Shown here piece after piece: positions 1-9,602 of a stretch of DNA of 64,000 bases. The DNA is taken from positions 186,001 to 250,000 of the forward strand of contig OZ025683.1 of NCBI GenBank assembly GCA_964019335.1. Direction: 5' to 3'. Below the pieces are notes generated by a model. It ran no database searches. It saw nothing but the letters and a program-made list of their open reading frames with translations, and had not been told where the DNA came from. The stretch comes from Diplonema japonicum (taxonomy: Eukaryota > Euglenozoa > Diplonemea > Diplonemida > Diplonemidae). The position numbers and the translations under genes were made by a program. The number at the start of each line of letters is the position of its first letter. Within the stretch, counting starts at the first letter, position 1.

Positions 1-342
1 CTGTCCAAAGGCAGTGGGACAGCCAGGAGCAGTCAAAGAAGGAGCTGGAGAAGGAACGCAGACTCAAGAACGCCGAAGATCTCCGCATGCAGATCGAGGA
101 GATGGAGGAATTGCGTAAAAAGGAAAGACGAGGGTTCTTGGAGGAGGGCAACAGGCTCAAAGCCCAGAGGCTTGCTGACGAACAGAAAATCGAGTTGATA
201 AGAGAGGTATGGAGGGGAAAAAAAAAAAGAAATCTCCCTACAGCGTAAAATCCACGAGCTCAACAACTGTGCTGTTCCTGAGAAATATCGCAATGAGCTT
301 CTCAAAAAGAAAAATATCGAGCCGCTCAGACCCAGTAAATAA
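1..342 (+). CDS. Flagellar TPH-type coiled-coil protein, 3' end
   Basis: Partial gene entering from the left edge. Exon 1 runs to 206, a 37-nt intron (GTATGG...TACAG) occupies 207-243, and the last exon 244-342 ends in TAA. Roughly the last 100 residues are visible: a charged alpha-helical stretch rich in K, E, R and Q (for example LRMQIEEMEELRKKE), then PEKYRNELLKKK close to the end. This resembles the trichohyalin-plectin-homology (TPH) ciliary proteins of the CFAP45/CFAP53/MNS1 group, which are microtubule inner proteins of doublet microtubules; many of them end with a short 'PEKY'-like motif. The family assignment is by resemblance only, and another coiled-coil protein is possible. The intron is confirmed by frame, because both exons read without stops only when it is removed. 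Confidence 0.55.
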
Positions 343-755
343 AAAAAAAAAAAATGAAAGGGTGGTGGGGTAAGGGAGAGAGAGAGTTTTTGTTCATATA
401 TGTGTGTTTTTTAGTAACGGGGAAGGAGGAAAAAAAAGAAGAAATGATGATGTTTATAGGTTTTTTTATTATCCCCCCATCTCCCCCCCCCCCCCCCCCC
501 CACTTCTGACGGCGTGCCGCGAAAACGACGACAAAGAAGAACGGAAAAAAAAGAAGAAAAAAACCTGCAAAGGGGGGAGCGGCCATTTGACCCGTCCTTT
601 TAAATATTTCCCATTACCCTTTTTTTTTCCCTCCCCCCCCTGATTTTTTTTGTATTGTTCCCCCCTCAATTTCTTTTTTTTAAAAAACCCCCCCCGTAAT
701 TTACTTTGAGGGAAAAAAAAAAAAGAACAAGAAAACAAAAAAAAAGAAGAAAAAA
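343..755. other. Intergenic, homopolymer-rich
   Basis: No gene seen. The stretch holds C runs (about 484-501), T runs and A runs, with a purine-rich stretch leading into the next gene. Short open frames here are low-complexity translations of these runs. Confidence 0.6.
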
Positions 756-767
756 ATGCAAGTATGA
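756..767 (+). promoter_or_regulatory. Minimal uORF overlapping the main start (AUGA)
   Basis: The first ATG after the pre-start A tract is at 756 and encodes only three residues before TGA at 765-767. The main gene's ATG is at 764-766, so stop and start overlap as ATGA. Such an arrangement could impose termination-reinitiation control. It is visible in the sequence, but its use is inferred. Confidence 0.4.
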
Positions 768-2377
768 CGCTTCTTGATGTCAAGGTAGCAGTATGGCCTG
801 CAGACAAGTTTTTAGAGGAAAAGGTACAGGGCCAGCTGTTTCAAGACACATTGTCGGTTTTGAACCCAACCCACATGGTCGCCTTGATAGAGAGCAGGCT
901 GCAGAAAGGCGGGGTCCCCCTCGCTGTCGGCAGGGTGGAGTACTACGATGAAGCGATCCAAAAATGGATGGACCTAATACCTGATCACGATTTGGCGAAG
1001 TTCAGCCAACCGGTCAAGATGAGGGTGTGGTCACGACGCAGAAAGTTTCTGTGCAAGGTGTATCCTTTGAGGGGAACGGTGTCCAACTACGCCCCTAGAA
1101 GCGTTTCGTTTTTCGCGCTGAACCTGAAAGAATTTGAAGACGAACTTCGGGCAAGACTTCCCCCGTCTGAACAAGATTTCAAAGATATCCTTCACAACGA
1201 CCCACGGACGGGGTGGGTTCTTTTAGAAACCCTTTCTGACATACCTGTTGATGCTGTTTACTCGGAGTTAAAACTGATCCCGAAAGAAAATTCACTGGCC
1301 ACCACTGAACGCAGAGAAGAATCACCCCTCCCACCGGACTTATCCAACTACAACGAAACACAAAAATTACAGCACATCATCGCATTGGAATCCGCGAGAA
1401 AAAAACACGATGAAGATAAACAAAGCGCGTCCGAAAAATACCTTCAAACCGTTAAGGAAAAAGACAAATCGGAAGATCGATCCTGGATGCCAACAAGGCT
1501 GTCTGTAAAACCTATGCTTCACACCACTGCAGAAGTCTCGTATTTACACAACGAGCAAATTCGAAACGCGTCTTCAGAAGGAAGGATCGAGGACCATTCA
1601 AAAAGGTTTCCGGACCCGAACAGAGATGAATGCTGCTACCCAGGTTCCGGACAGGTTCATTCTATGGAAAGCAGTGGACACGGGGATTTGAAAAGACAGG
1701 TTATTTCTTATATTAGAACGCTTCTTCAAGATGTTAATTCCCCGCTGGTCGAGTATCTGTCGCCAAGAGGGCTTCCTACCAATGACCTTGTTAATGTGAC
1801 CGCGCTTGTAGCTCATCATTTTTTGGTGAGATCTCCCTGTCGGCCTGGATTTGCGCTGTCTCCGGAGGATAAGGCGCACATTCACAGCCTTATGGCACAT
1901 GTTTTGTTGGAGCTACCTCATAACAAGAACAAAACTGCTGAGATGGCAGAGTTAGCAAGAGCTGAGGCGCGTTCACCTCCACCACAGCGGAATGTGAGCT
2001 TGGTTGCGGAGGCCGCGCCAGCTCCACAGGTGGTTCTGATGCGCCCGCTGCTCTCTGCGGAAACGGTCGTGATCTACGGTACAGTGTCGTGTGCAAACCC
2101 TGTGGAGTGCAAGTGGTTTCTTAGGACTCACAACAACCACGTTGACATAGAAAAAATTTTTGAGCGCGGCTTCGCCACTACAGAGCCTGTTTCTTCTTCG
2201 TCTTTTTCGTTGAAACTTTTACCCGGTATGGCAAGAAAAAAAAAAAAAAAAGTAATAATAAAATAATAATAATCAGGCAGCCTTATAAAAGGAGTTGACT
2301 ACCACCTCACCTTGCAAGCCACCTCCGACCCGGGAAACAAAACCGCTTCTGCAACTCAAAAATTCTCACTACCTTAG
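764..2377 (+). CDS. Unknown protein with REJ/Ig-like C-terminal end
   Basis: Two exons, 764-2225 and 2277-2377, joined across an A/T-rich 51-nt intron (GTATGG...AATCAG). The split glycine codon restores a reading frame to TAG, giving 520 aa. The N-terminal ~170 residues form a compact globular region (EYYDEAIQKWMDL near residue 66, then a basic beta-rich part). A charged linker with a predicted helix (about 190-240) follows. The C-terminal ~90 residues are beta-rich with an SLIKGVDYHLTLQATS segment near the end that looks like the last strands of an REJ/PKD/Ig-like domain. No signal peptide or membrane helix is seen. An ATG eight bases upstream (756) opens a three-codon reading frame whose TGA overlaps this start. 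I do not recognise the protein. Confidence 0.75.
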
Positions 2378-2486
2378 ATTTATTGTTTTTTCTATATATA
2401 TATTTTTTTTTCCCTCTAAATTTCCCGCCTCCCCCCCCCAAAAAAAAAAGGACGAGTGGAGGGGGGAGGTGGGAGAGAAAAAAAAA

Positions 2487-3887
2487 ATGTTGGTGGTACC
2501 CATCATGGCTACTGTGGTGTTCAGCTCCGTCTCGCTCAGTTGGGAGCCGGTTCAGTCGCGGGAGTACTGCGAGAGCCTTCCGACAATATATGTGCAGGGT
2601 GCGGAGAGGGACAGTTCTGTGTCAGGAAAAAATATGGTGTGTACCCGGTTGGTGGGGCCGAGCACCTCAAAGTCACCGGATGAATGGCTGGACACTGTGA
2701 GAGGGAAGTTGAAAGGGGGCAGCTCCACGTGCACCGGGAGCAAGTGCGACGGCGAGGTCGAGATTTTGTTTCCAGACGACGCGATGTCGTTTGAGCTAAA
2801 ATTTCAATGGACTGCCGGAAAATCTGACTACTCCTTAAAATTCTACCCTCCGGTGGGGCTTGTCGAAGCCGCCTTCACCCTCTACCCCAAGCCCCCGTAC
2901 AGTTGCATTCAAACACAACCCTACACAGAAACCCTTGCAACAACCTGTTCCCTCATTGCGGAAGACGATTTCTATGGATCTGAAGGGTTCATAACATTTG
3001 GAAGCAACGCTTTAAAAGCTTCAATTGAGATATACACGTCGCGTTCTGGAGTGGCGGCAAGCCTTCCATCAATTGGTATATCATGTCAAATAGACACCTC
3101 GAGAATTTCAAAGGAGTGTTTAAACGCCTCAGTATGGGAGTACTCCTTCTCCGATGCACTGACATCCACCGCAGAGACAACACGGAGTAGCAACGCGGAG
3201 AATCTTCACAAGGAAATGAAAAACGAAGAGGGTGTCTCTTTGTCCTATGTAAACACCAACGGTAAGAGCAAGCTAGCTGTTATATCAACTGATGTGTGCG
3301 ATCTAGACTCACAAGATGTTTGCTTGCAGAATAATCCACCTTGTGCTTGGGACGCGTCTAAACAAGAATGTTACATGGATAAATTCACCTCTTACAACCC
3401 TGTTTCCGGAACGAAAACTCTTGTTCAAGGCAGCAATAACACCGTGGAGATTCGGATGGATCCTTGGGGACCTTCTTTTTTGAAGGTTTTGAAGATTTTC
3501 TACACGATTTCGGATGTCCCTGGGAACGATCCATCTCCGTCGTCGGTGGGCTCTGGTACTTCCACCTGCACGCCTCCGTGTCTGGTCACCCTTGTCAACG
3601 GAACCCATTATATTGCCTCCCGGGCTTATATCTCGTCTCGTTCCGGGAACCTGTACTCTGGGATAGGCCGTGGTATATATACTATTCTTGCACCTGATGT
3701 TTCTATTGAGACACCTGCTCCGCCTTCTTCTGATTCCGCACCCACAGGGCTTATCATAGGGGTTGTCGTCGCAGGTGTGGCAACGTTGGCCGCTGTTGTA
3801 GGCCTTGTTGTTTGGGCGAGGAAAGGTGGTGGTGGTGAGGACGATGCCGAACCTATAGAAGAGGAAATGTTTGACTCGATGAACTAG
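2487..3887 (+). CDS. Type I membrane glycoprotein, surface-protein-like
   Basis: 466 aa, single exon. The start at 2487 was chosen because it directly follows an A tract and gives a hydrophobic signal peptide (LVVPIMATVVFSSVSLS). The frame is open further upstream, but only through low-complexity DNA. The ectodomain has many cysteines and several N-x-S/T sites. Residues ~330-420 look like a chitobiase C-terminal (CHB_HEX_C)-type beta sandwich. A single membrane helix (GLIIGVVVAGVATLAAVVGL) lies near residues 425-450, followed by a short acidic cytoplasmic tail (EPIEEEMFDSMN). Topology suggests a cell-surface or endomembrane receptor-like protein. No catalytic motif is seen and the family is not identified. 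Confidence 0.75.
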   Translation: MLVVPIMATVVFSSVSLSWEPVQSREYCESLPTIYVQGAERDSSVSGKNMVCTRLVGPSTSKSPDEWLDTVRGKLKGGSSTCTGSKCDGEVEILFPDDAMSFELKFQWTAGKSDYSLKFYPPVGLVEAAFTLYPKPPYSCIQTQPYTETLATTCSLIAEDDFYGSEGFITFGSNALKASIEIYTSRSGVAASLPSIGISCQIDTSRISKECLNASVWEYSFSDALTSTAETTRSSNAENLHKEMKNEEGVSLSYVNTNGKSKLAVISTDVCDLDSQDVCLQNNPPCAWDASKQECYMDKFTSYNPVSGTKTLVQGSNNTVEIRMDPWGPSFLKVLKIFYTISDVPGNDPSPSSVGSGTSTCTPPCLVTLVNGTHYIASRAYISSRSGNLYSGIGRGIYTILAPDVSIETPAPPSSDSAPTGLIIGVVVAGVATLAAVVGLVVWARKGGGGEDDAEPIEEEMFDSMN

Positions 3888-4040
3888 AAAAAAGAGAAAT
3901 AGAAGAAGGGAAAAAAAAAAAGAAAAAAAAAAATATTGAGTTACTTTTTTTTTTGTCTGTTTGTTTGGTTCTTTTTTTTTGTCGCCCAATCAAAGAAAGA
4001 AAAAAAAACCCCCCCTTCTATTTTTTTCCCGCCCTCCGTG

Positions 4041-4068
4041 TTTTTTTTTTCCCCATTCCGTATCACAG
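4041..4068 (+). promoter_or_regulatory. Polypyrimidine tract and AG acceptor before a start codon
   Basis: A T/C tract ends in TATCACAG about 34 nt before the ATG at 4102 and only ~180 nt after the previous stop codon. There is no room for an upstream coding exon, so this is either a trans-splice acceptor or the acceptor of a 5'UTR intron. Similar acceptors sit before 14954 (AG at 14944) and 58659 (AG at 58632). Confidence 0.4.
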
Positions 4069-4101
4069 GCAGAACCCCCTCCACATGATGTTGGCCTGGC
4101 A

Positions 4102-5550
4102 ATGGAGATGATTAGTTATGAAGACGTGCTAAGTGTGCACAGCGTAGAAGATGCCCAAGGGGGCGACGGCAGCAACACAACAGATTACAGCGCGAACTTG
4201 GACGCCCTAGACGAGGCAGGCGAAGTACCTCCAAAACCGGTGAAAAAAGTCTTAAACCCCTTGAGACGCCACGCACGAAACGGAACGGTGGTACAGGTAG
4301 AACCCCTTCCCACCGAACGTCTCGACGAGGTAAAGGTAACCACCGCCATCGAGCCAACGGAACCGCAGTCTTATAAAAAACGGATTTTGACAACAACGGT
4401 GCACTCGAGTCTCCCGGTCATCCTCCACACCATTGCAGTGGTGTTTCTTTTCGAAGCTAAACCGAACGTGGGATATTTGGCAACTTATGCTATAACAACA
4501 ACAACGTTTTTGATATGTGTTGGGTACTTGGTGCATTACAATCTGTCGAAGCCGTCAACAGTGTACAATGTAAATACAACACAGCAAGCTCAGCATGCTA
4601 TGGACAGTGGTTCCGCGTGCTGCGAGGACACACCATGCCCCACGTCGGACGAAGAAACTGGGACGATGTCAATGAGGCCGGTGTCTCCACCTGATGAATC
4701 TTGTTCGGATGACATTTCGTCAGATGGAGACCGGGCTGTTCGAACTCCCTTATGGGCCGCGCATGTTCGGCAAAGCAAGATCAAAAGAGCACCATTTGAA
4801 GTGAAACGAAGCAGTTTAGTGTGTACAGGGCTGAATTATAAGAAATTGGCAGATCTTTCGAAGGTTTCTGTCGAGCAGCTTCAGGTTCAGACGTCGTTCT
4901 TGCTTCAACAGGTGGTTGACGCTGTTAACAAACACCACGGGATGATGCACACAGTGTTCGGGGAGAAATTTTTTTACTCATTTAACACGTATCGGCCGAC
5001 ATACAGTCACCAGCAGTCCGCTGCATCTGTTGCGCTTCAATTCGCCAACATCAGCGGTCCTAAAAATGCAGCAGATATTTCAATCACGTTAAATTCATCC
5101 GTCGTGTGTGGGCAGCTTGTGTGCGGGACAGTTGGATTTGATGCAAATCGTCATTTTGCTGCGTTGGGACCATGTTGCCGCCAAGTCTCAACACTTCAAA
5201 ACCTGTCGGTGTCACTGAATGCTAGTGTGCTTGTTGATGGAAATATCTATAAAAGTTGTATCGGGTGCTTTCTCTTCAGAGTTGTTGATTCTGTGATTTT
5301 TGCGGAGTGCGATGCGGTCCCCGAGCTTATCTACGGTTTGCTGGCGTCGAAGGCCACCAACAGCAAGGAGTGGATGTACTATGAAAAAACCCCTTATGAC
5401 GAAGGAGTCGCTGCTCTGATTACGGCCGATTTTTCTTCCGCTCTCACCTCGTTTCAGACCATCCCGACCACCGAGGTGGACGAGGTGACGCTGCGGATGA
5501 AAGATTTTGCCGAGAACCACAGAGCGCCACCGTACTCCATATTGATTTGA
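4102..5550 (+). CDS. Membrane protein with degenerate nucleotide-cyclase-like domain
   Basis: 482 aa, single exon. The ATG at 4102 follows a polypyrimidine-AG acceptor, and the open frame upstream is low-complexity. Two hydrophobic helices at about residues 103-118 and 124-146 form a membrane hairpin between a soluble acidic/basic N terminus and a long C-terminal region. Residues ~240-400 have the layout of a class III adenylyl/guanylyl cyclase fold: a hydrophobic strand, helix, HHGMMHTVFGEKFFYSFN where active cyclases have a GD-containing strand, then a helix rich in A, and an alternating beta region. The two metal-binding aspartates are not where expected (T in CTGLN, E in FGEKF), so it is probably catalytically dead. 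Large membrane proteins with degenerate cyclase domains are typical of kinetoplastids. The function could be sensing or scaffolding. Confidence 0.6.
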   Translation: MEMISYEDVLSVHSVEDAQGGDGSNTTDYSANLDALDEAGEVPPKPVKKVLNPLRRHARNGTVVQVEPLPTERLDEVKVTTAIEPTEPQSYKKRILTTTVHSSLPVILHTIAVVFLFEAKPNVGYLATYAITTTTFLICVGYLVHYNLSKPSTVYNVNTTQQAQHAMDSGSACCEDTPCPTSDEETGTMSMRPVSPPDESCSDDISSDGDRAVRTPLWAAHVRQSKIKRAPFEVKRSSLVCTGLNYKKLADLSKVSVEQLQVQTSFLLQQVVDAVNKHHGMMHTVFGEKFFYSFNTYRPTYSHQQSAASVALQFANISGPKNAADISITLNSSVVCGQLVCGTVGFDANRHFAALGPCCRQVSTLQNLSVSLNASVLVDGNIYKSCIGCFLFRVVDSVIFAECDAVPELIYGLLASKATNSKEWMYYEKTPYDEGVAALITADFSSALTSFQTIPTTEVDEVTLRMKDFAENHRAPPYSILI

Positions 5551-5890
5551 GATGGAATCTATAATTCTTTTTTTTTTTTTTTTTTTTTTTTTGCCGAACG
5601 ATTTTTTTTGGGGGGGGGAGGGTAAATTCTAGCTAGTAAACCGCTATGGTTTTTTTTTTTTTTCCAGGGGCGGGCAATTTTTTCTGACTTGGTTTCTCCT
5701 CCCCCAAGAAAAAAAAAGTCAGATTACATGGTAGGGGGGAAAGAAAAAAAATAAATGTTTTCTTTCTCTTGTGACCCCATGAACTGGGGGTGGGGGGGGG
5801 GGGGGGGGTCAGACTTTGAAATATTACTAAAACTGAGGGGGTGGGTCTTGTGGATATTCCACCCTCTTGTTGGCTCTTTTTTTTCAAAAG
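5551..5890. other. Intergenic, homopolymer-rich
   Basis: No gene seen. It contains a T run after the stop codon (5570-5592), G runs near 5790-5808 and A/T runs. A pyrimidine-rich part leads into the repeated element. Confidence 0.6.
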
Positions 5891-6172
5891 GTGGTAGGGA
5901 TAACATGAAAAATAAGAAAAACATCAGATGTGTTGTTCGCTGTTGACCTCCTCGTCGGTCATCACCGGTAGCGCCCGAGTGGAAGAACGTAACGCAGATG
6001 CTCAGGGTGACGAACAGGCAGCAAACTGCACGAGCGCAGAATCTTGGTTACCCGGGACGCCCCGGCTGGGGTTGAGCTGTACACCGCACGCATTAAGGAC
6101 GACGCGGAACGCAGAAGAAGCTACAACTCGGCCGCGGTGCGCCCCCTGTAATCAAGTAGACAGTTCTTGTGC
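5891..6172 (+). repeat. ~280-bp duplicated RNA-like element, copy 1
   Basis: Nearly identical to 10669-10952, about 4.8 kb downstream in the same orientation. The core 5928-6160 differs by a handful of substitutions plus a 2-nt indel (6100 region), which breaks the longest reading frame and argues that the unit is not protein-coding. The composition (GC-rich, hairpin-capable, for example the CCCGGGACGCCCCGG region) differs sharply from the surrounding homopolymer DNA. Possible internal pol III-like boxes (TAGCGCCCGAGTGG; GGGTTGAGCTG) are weak. It could be a structured ncRNA gene or a SINE. I could not match it to U snRNAs, 7SL, U3 or RNase P by eye. Confidence 0.55.
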
Positions 6173-6278
6173 AGGGCGCCGCCAACACCGGCCTCCTTTA
6201 ACTCATATTTTTTTTTCCCTCTTCCCTTTACCAATTATTACCTTGTTCATCATGTATTTGCTTTTTTTCTTTTTTCTT

Positions 6279-6333
<55 letters not shown>

Positions 6334-6443
6334 TCTGCAGTTAGTTTTTTTTCTTAGTTTTTCAAAAAAAAAAAAAAAAAGAACAAGCACAAAAAAAAAG
6401 AAGTTACCATCCTTCTATAGAATAGTCCCCCCCCCTTTTTTTT
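6173..6443. other. Homopolymer-rich spacer
   Basis: Holds a ~50-nt T run (about 6283-6332) and A runs. No gene seen. Confidence 0.6.
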
Positions 6444-6483
6444 AGGCGTCCTGCCACATAACCGCAGGTACCCTTAAATGTCT
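6444..6483 (+). ncRNA. Dispersed hairpin element, copy a
   Basis: The core contains CCTGC...GCAGG, a 5-bp stem around a CACATAACC loop, followed by GTACCC, a short conserved tail and a T run that could terminate pol III. Other copies at 6757, 9603 and 12398 keep the stem despite substitutions. An alternative reading on the other strand places an A run before it. Function unknown. Confidence 0.4.
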
Positions 6484-6756
6484 CTTTTTTTAATTCTTGA
6501 ATTCTCAACGCTGTACCTTTCTTGAGGATAAGAACAGCGGTACAACATGATTCTTTTTTATGGAAAAGAAAAGAATCAAAAAAAAAGAGGAGGGGGACAT
6601 TGTGATTTAAAAAAAAAAAAAAAAAACAATTCTCCTCTTTTTTTTATTAGCAAAACAGGAAAAAAAAAAAAAAAGAAAAAAGAGTAAGGATCTTGCGTCA
6701 CAATGGTCCCTATTTTGTGTGAGGAATCAACAGGGGCGTGTTTTCCTTTTTTCTTC

Positions 6757-6796
6757 AGGCGTCCTGTCACATAACCGCAGGTACCCTTAAATGTCT
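6757..6796 (+). ncRNA. Dispersed hairpin element, copy b
   Basis: Same element as at 6444 with C>T in the stem (CCTGT/GCAGG), which keeps pairing through a G-U pair. It begins directly after a pyrimidine tract ending in CAG. Confidence 0.4.
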
Positions 6797-6960
6797 CTTT
6801 TTTTAATTCTTGAATTCTCAACGCTGTACCTTTCCTGAAGATAAGCGGTGCAACATGATTCTTTTTTTAAAACCCCCCCTTCTTAAAGAACAAGCGAGGG
6901 AAGAAAAAAAAAAGTACATGGAAAAGAAAAGAATCAAAAAAAAAAGAGGAGGGGGACATT

Positions 6961-6991
<31 letters not shown>

Positions 6992-7112
6992 CAATTCTCC
7001 TCTTTTTTTATTAGCAAAACAGGAAAAAAAAAAAAAAAAAGAAAAAAGAGTAAGGATCTTGCGTCACAATGGTCCCTATTTTGTGTGAGGAATCAACAGG
7101 GGCGTGTTTTCC

Positions 7113-7375
7113 TTTTTTTTTTTTTCTTACTGGGAACCCCCATCATCACCCAACAAGGGGGTATGCAAAGAGAAAAAAAATTCCAAAGAAAACGAAAGAA
7201 GTGGCAATATGTTTCATATCTATTCTTTTTTTTTGATCAGAAGAAACGGGGGGGGGGGGGGGGTACTGTTGTAGAAAAAGAAGAACAAAAATATTCATAA
7301 AAGTTTTTTTTTTCCCCAAGGTTTGTTTTTTTTTTTTTTGCGATATTTGTCAGTGCCAAAAAATAGCTATTTATT
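7113..7375. other. Homopolymer-rich spacer
   Basis: No gene seen. T runs, a G run (about 7248-7262) and A-rich DNA. Confidence 0.5.
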
Positions 7376-7517
7376 AAGTGGAAATAAGATAGCATTATTT
7401 CACGCGTGGTGGCAGGGGTACGAGTAGGGATCTTAGTTCACGAGCGCAGCGAGTGAAGTAAAAAGCTGCGAGTTAAACCTGCCACCACAAGTGGAATAAT
7501 GCTCTTATTTTCACTAA
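7376..7517. mobile_element. MITE-like element with long terminal inverted repeats
   Basis: The left arm (7377-7416) and right arm (7478-7515) are imperfectly complementary: AGTG..AAATAAGA..AGCATTATT..GTGGTGGCAGG against CCTGCCACCAC...TTATTTTCACT. The centre carries a palindromic CACGAGCGCAGCGAGTGAAG-type sequence. The same arms and centre recur at 53541-53714, identifying a dispersed family. No coding capacity, consistent with a non-autonomous DNA element. Confidence 0.6.
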
Positions 7518-7803
7518 TACGTTGTTTTATTTAACAAGAGCCGATTTGGGTTACAGGGTGTGGGAGATACAACATCGCTAAATTTCAGTTTGTGCGACTC
7601 TTTGTCCTCATCCCGCAAACATGCAAGCCGCATATGCCTGACGCACTATGTTGTCGCTGGAGGGGTCGCTGAATTCCATTCAGATACTCTTTCATTTGTT
7701 CCTGACTAAACACCGAAGCTTTTTTTCACCTCATGGCCTTCTTCAAAAGAAGTGCAACCCTGAAATTTCGTTGGATGACAACGTTGATGGCCCTAAACCT
7801 AGG
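7518..7803. other. Non-homopolymer spacer of unknown nature
   Basis: Balanced-composition DNA (about 7530-7800) without an open frame of note, lying between two inverted-repeat elements. It may be part of a larger degraded element. Nothing recognised. Confidence 0.4.
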
Positions 7804-7944
7804 TGAAATTAGGCCCAGGAGTGAAATGATGTTACATTATTTCACGCTCGAACATTATTTCACTCCTGGGCCTAATTTCAAGGTAAACTGGGAGTGAAAA
7901 TAAAGCTGGGAGTGACATAAAGTAAAATTTTATTTTCACTCCCA
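7804..7944. mobile_element. Two nested palindromes, MITE-like
   Basis: A perfect 24-bp inverted repeat (TGAAATTAGGCCCAGGAGTG... at 7804-7827 and its complement at 7857-7880) flanks a 29-bp loop. It is followed by a second perfect 16-bp inverted repeat (TGGGAGTGAAAATAAA at 7889-7904 against 7929-7944). The 'gggagtgaa(a)ata' word also occurs near 52990 and 53099, suggesting a family. Confidence 0.55.
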
Positions 7945-9050
7945 CCCTTGAAAACCCGGCTCGAGTTATATTTAAAAAAAAAAAAAAAATCGCCAACAAT
8001 GGTGATTGTAGCACAAAAAAAAAGAAGAAGAAAAAGAATGAAAAGCAGGGAGATGGATGGGGGGGGGAAAAAAAGAAGAAAAAAAAGCACGACACATAAC
8101 GTATAGTCAACTGCGCACCAACAAAAATCGAGGGGGTACGCCTTTTCCCATATAATAGAACCTATGGGCTGGAGGTTTTTTTTTTTTTTCTTTTTCTTTT
8201 TTTTCTCGCAGTTTTTATTGAAGGTGTTCTTGGGTTAGGTTTAATACAAAAAAGGGGGGGTGTTTTTTTTTTTTTCCTTTGTATTTTACTTATCTGTTGA
8301 AATGGGAGAAAGTAAAAAAAAAAAAAAATCCTCCCCCAACCCATAGTTAGTGTTCTTAAAGTCCAACCTTTCAACTTTTTTTTTTCCAATTCCGGTAAAA
8401 TGTTAACCTTTCACCTGCCTTCGATACTGCGCAGGTCCGGGATCGGGGGGGGGGGGGGGGGGGGGGGGTCCCTCGACCCGTGATGATGCACACATTCTTC
8501 ACACGAACATCATAAAATCCCCCCCTCGGCACAAATGTTTGTGGCGCTCCCTACCGCAGAAGGTGATCCTCGTTTAAAAAAAAAAAAAAAAAGTGGTCTC
8601 TGCCCTCGCTTCCTGCCTCCCAATTTTGTGAGACCTTGGTAAATTATCAAAAAAAAAAATCCCTCAATGGGCAAGTTAAGTGCTCCTACTTTTTTTTTTT
8701 CTTTTTTTTTTTTCCAGGCAACTCCCCGTTCTTTTCCACACACAACATATCAATTTTTTTTTTGGTGTCCCTTTCTCCTCCTATTTTGATGCACAAGACA
8801 TACTCCTCTCAATTAAGGAGGATCTTGTCCTTTTTTTCTTTTTTTTTTTTTTTTTCCCCTGGCGAAAAAAAAAGAAAGAACAGAAAGAAAGAAAGAAAAG
8901 CTTATTTGTCTTAACACCCAAAAAGAAAATATAGGAATATAGAGGGTTGAATTAAAAAAAAAAAAAAAAACATATCCACCTGTGTTTGGTCTCGTCCTCC
9001 GTTCTTCTCCTCCCTTCCTCACCATACTATTGAGAAATAAGAAGAAAATG

Positions 9051-9085
<35 letters not shown>

Positions 9086-9228
9086 TACCATGGTACCACC
9101 GGGTGTTACTGTTTTTTTTTTTTTTTTTTCCCGACCCGTCTTTTCGAGTTTTGAGTAAGAAAACTGTGTCCACTGTCGAAATCCTAGGCTTCAAAAAAAA
9201 AAAAAAAGCTCTGGTCCAGACAGCAACA
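7945..9228. other. Gene-poor homopolymer region
   Basis: No convincing gene. Long A, T and G runs alternate (G run ~8445-8468, A runs ~8577-8592 and ~9050-9082). Open frames consist of K, F, L and S-rich translations of these runs. Confidence 0.55.
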
Positions 9229-9552
9229 ATGTCAAACTGGATCTGTAAGTGGGAGGGAAAGGTTTTTTTGGGCGAGAAAGCTCGGCAGGATTCTCAGCGT
9301 CTTAGAAAGGATCCATCTAAAAGGGACGGGGAATCATCTGATTCCGGCAGAAACTATGAAGTCAGTACACTCACTACGCACCCTAGGGCTCCACAGCCAT
9401 GCCGTCACTGGCTACTCCACTCGTCCGATCTTCGCATCCCCGAAGGTCACCCACTCGATCCTAGAGGAACAAATGCGCACGCATTGCATCCTCAACAACT
9501 CGCTAGTTGGTTTCACGCCCAAGCTGCTGATGAGATACCACGACGGGCCTAA
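9229..9552 (+). CDS. Doubtful small ORF, 107 aa
   Basis: A ~390-bp island of balanced composition in homopolymer DNA. From ATG 9229 a frame of 107 codons stays open to 9552. A second frame (9356-9589) is open over the same DNA and looks equally protein-like (ILNNSLVGFTPKLLMRYHDG), so the coding frame cannot be decided. The island is followed at once by the hairpin element at 9603. It may be a small gene, a remnant exon or a non-coding RNA. No family recognised. Confidence 0.25.
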   Translation: MSNWICKWEGKVFLGEKARQDSQRLRKDPSKRDGESSDSGRNYEVSTLTTHPRAPQPCRHWLLHSSDLRIPEGHPLDPRGTNAHALHPQQLASWFHAQAADEIPRRA

Positions 9553-9602
9553 GGCACTACCACGACAGAAGGGATCAAACACTAGATGAGTTGATTGTCG
9601 TT

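Larger units (their letters stand above)
6444..7112 (+). repeat. Tandem direct repeat, two units carrying a hairpin element
   Basis: Unit 1 is 6444-6746 and unit 2 is 6757-7112. Both start with a ~40-nt AGGCGTCCTG...GCAGGTACCC element, continue through the same EcoRI-like GAATTC/A-rich middle, and end with the same GAGGAATCAACAGGGGCGTG sequence. Differences are mostly homopolymer lengths, plus an insertion in unit 2 (about 6866-6915). The same ~40-nt leading element also occurs singly at 9603 and 12398. Confidence 0.7.

Noticed and set aside
2295-2486. N-terminal extension of the type I membrane protein
   Set aside because: It overlaps the second exon of the previous gene and consists of low-complexity sequence. 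The signal peptide appears only when starting at 2487.
6167-6445. F/K-rich open frames in T and A runs (also 8636-9091, 10295-10684, 20164-21006, 55472-55826)
   Set aside because: They are translations of homopolymers without any complex sequence, and lengths depend on run counts that may be wrong.
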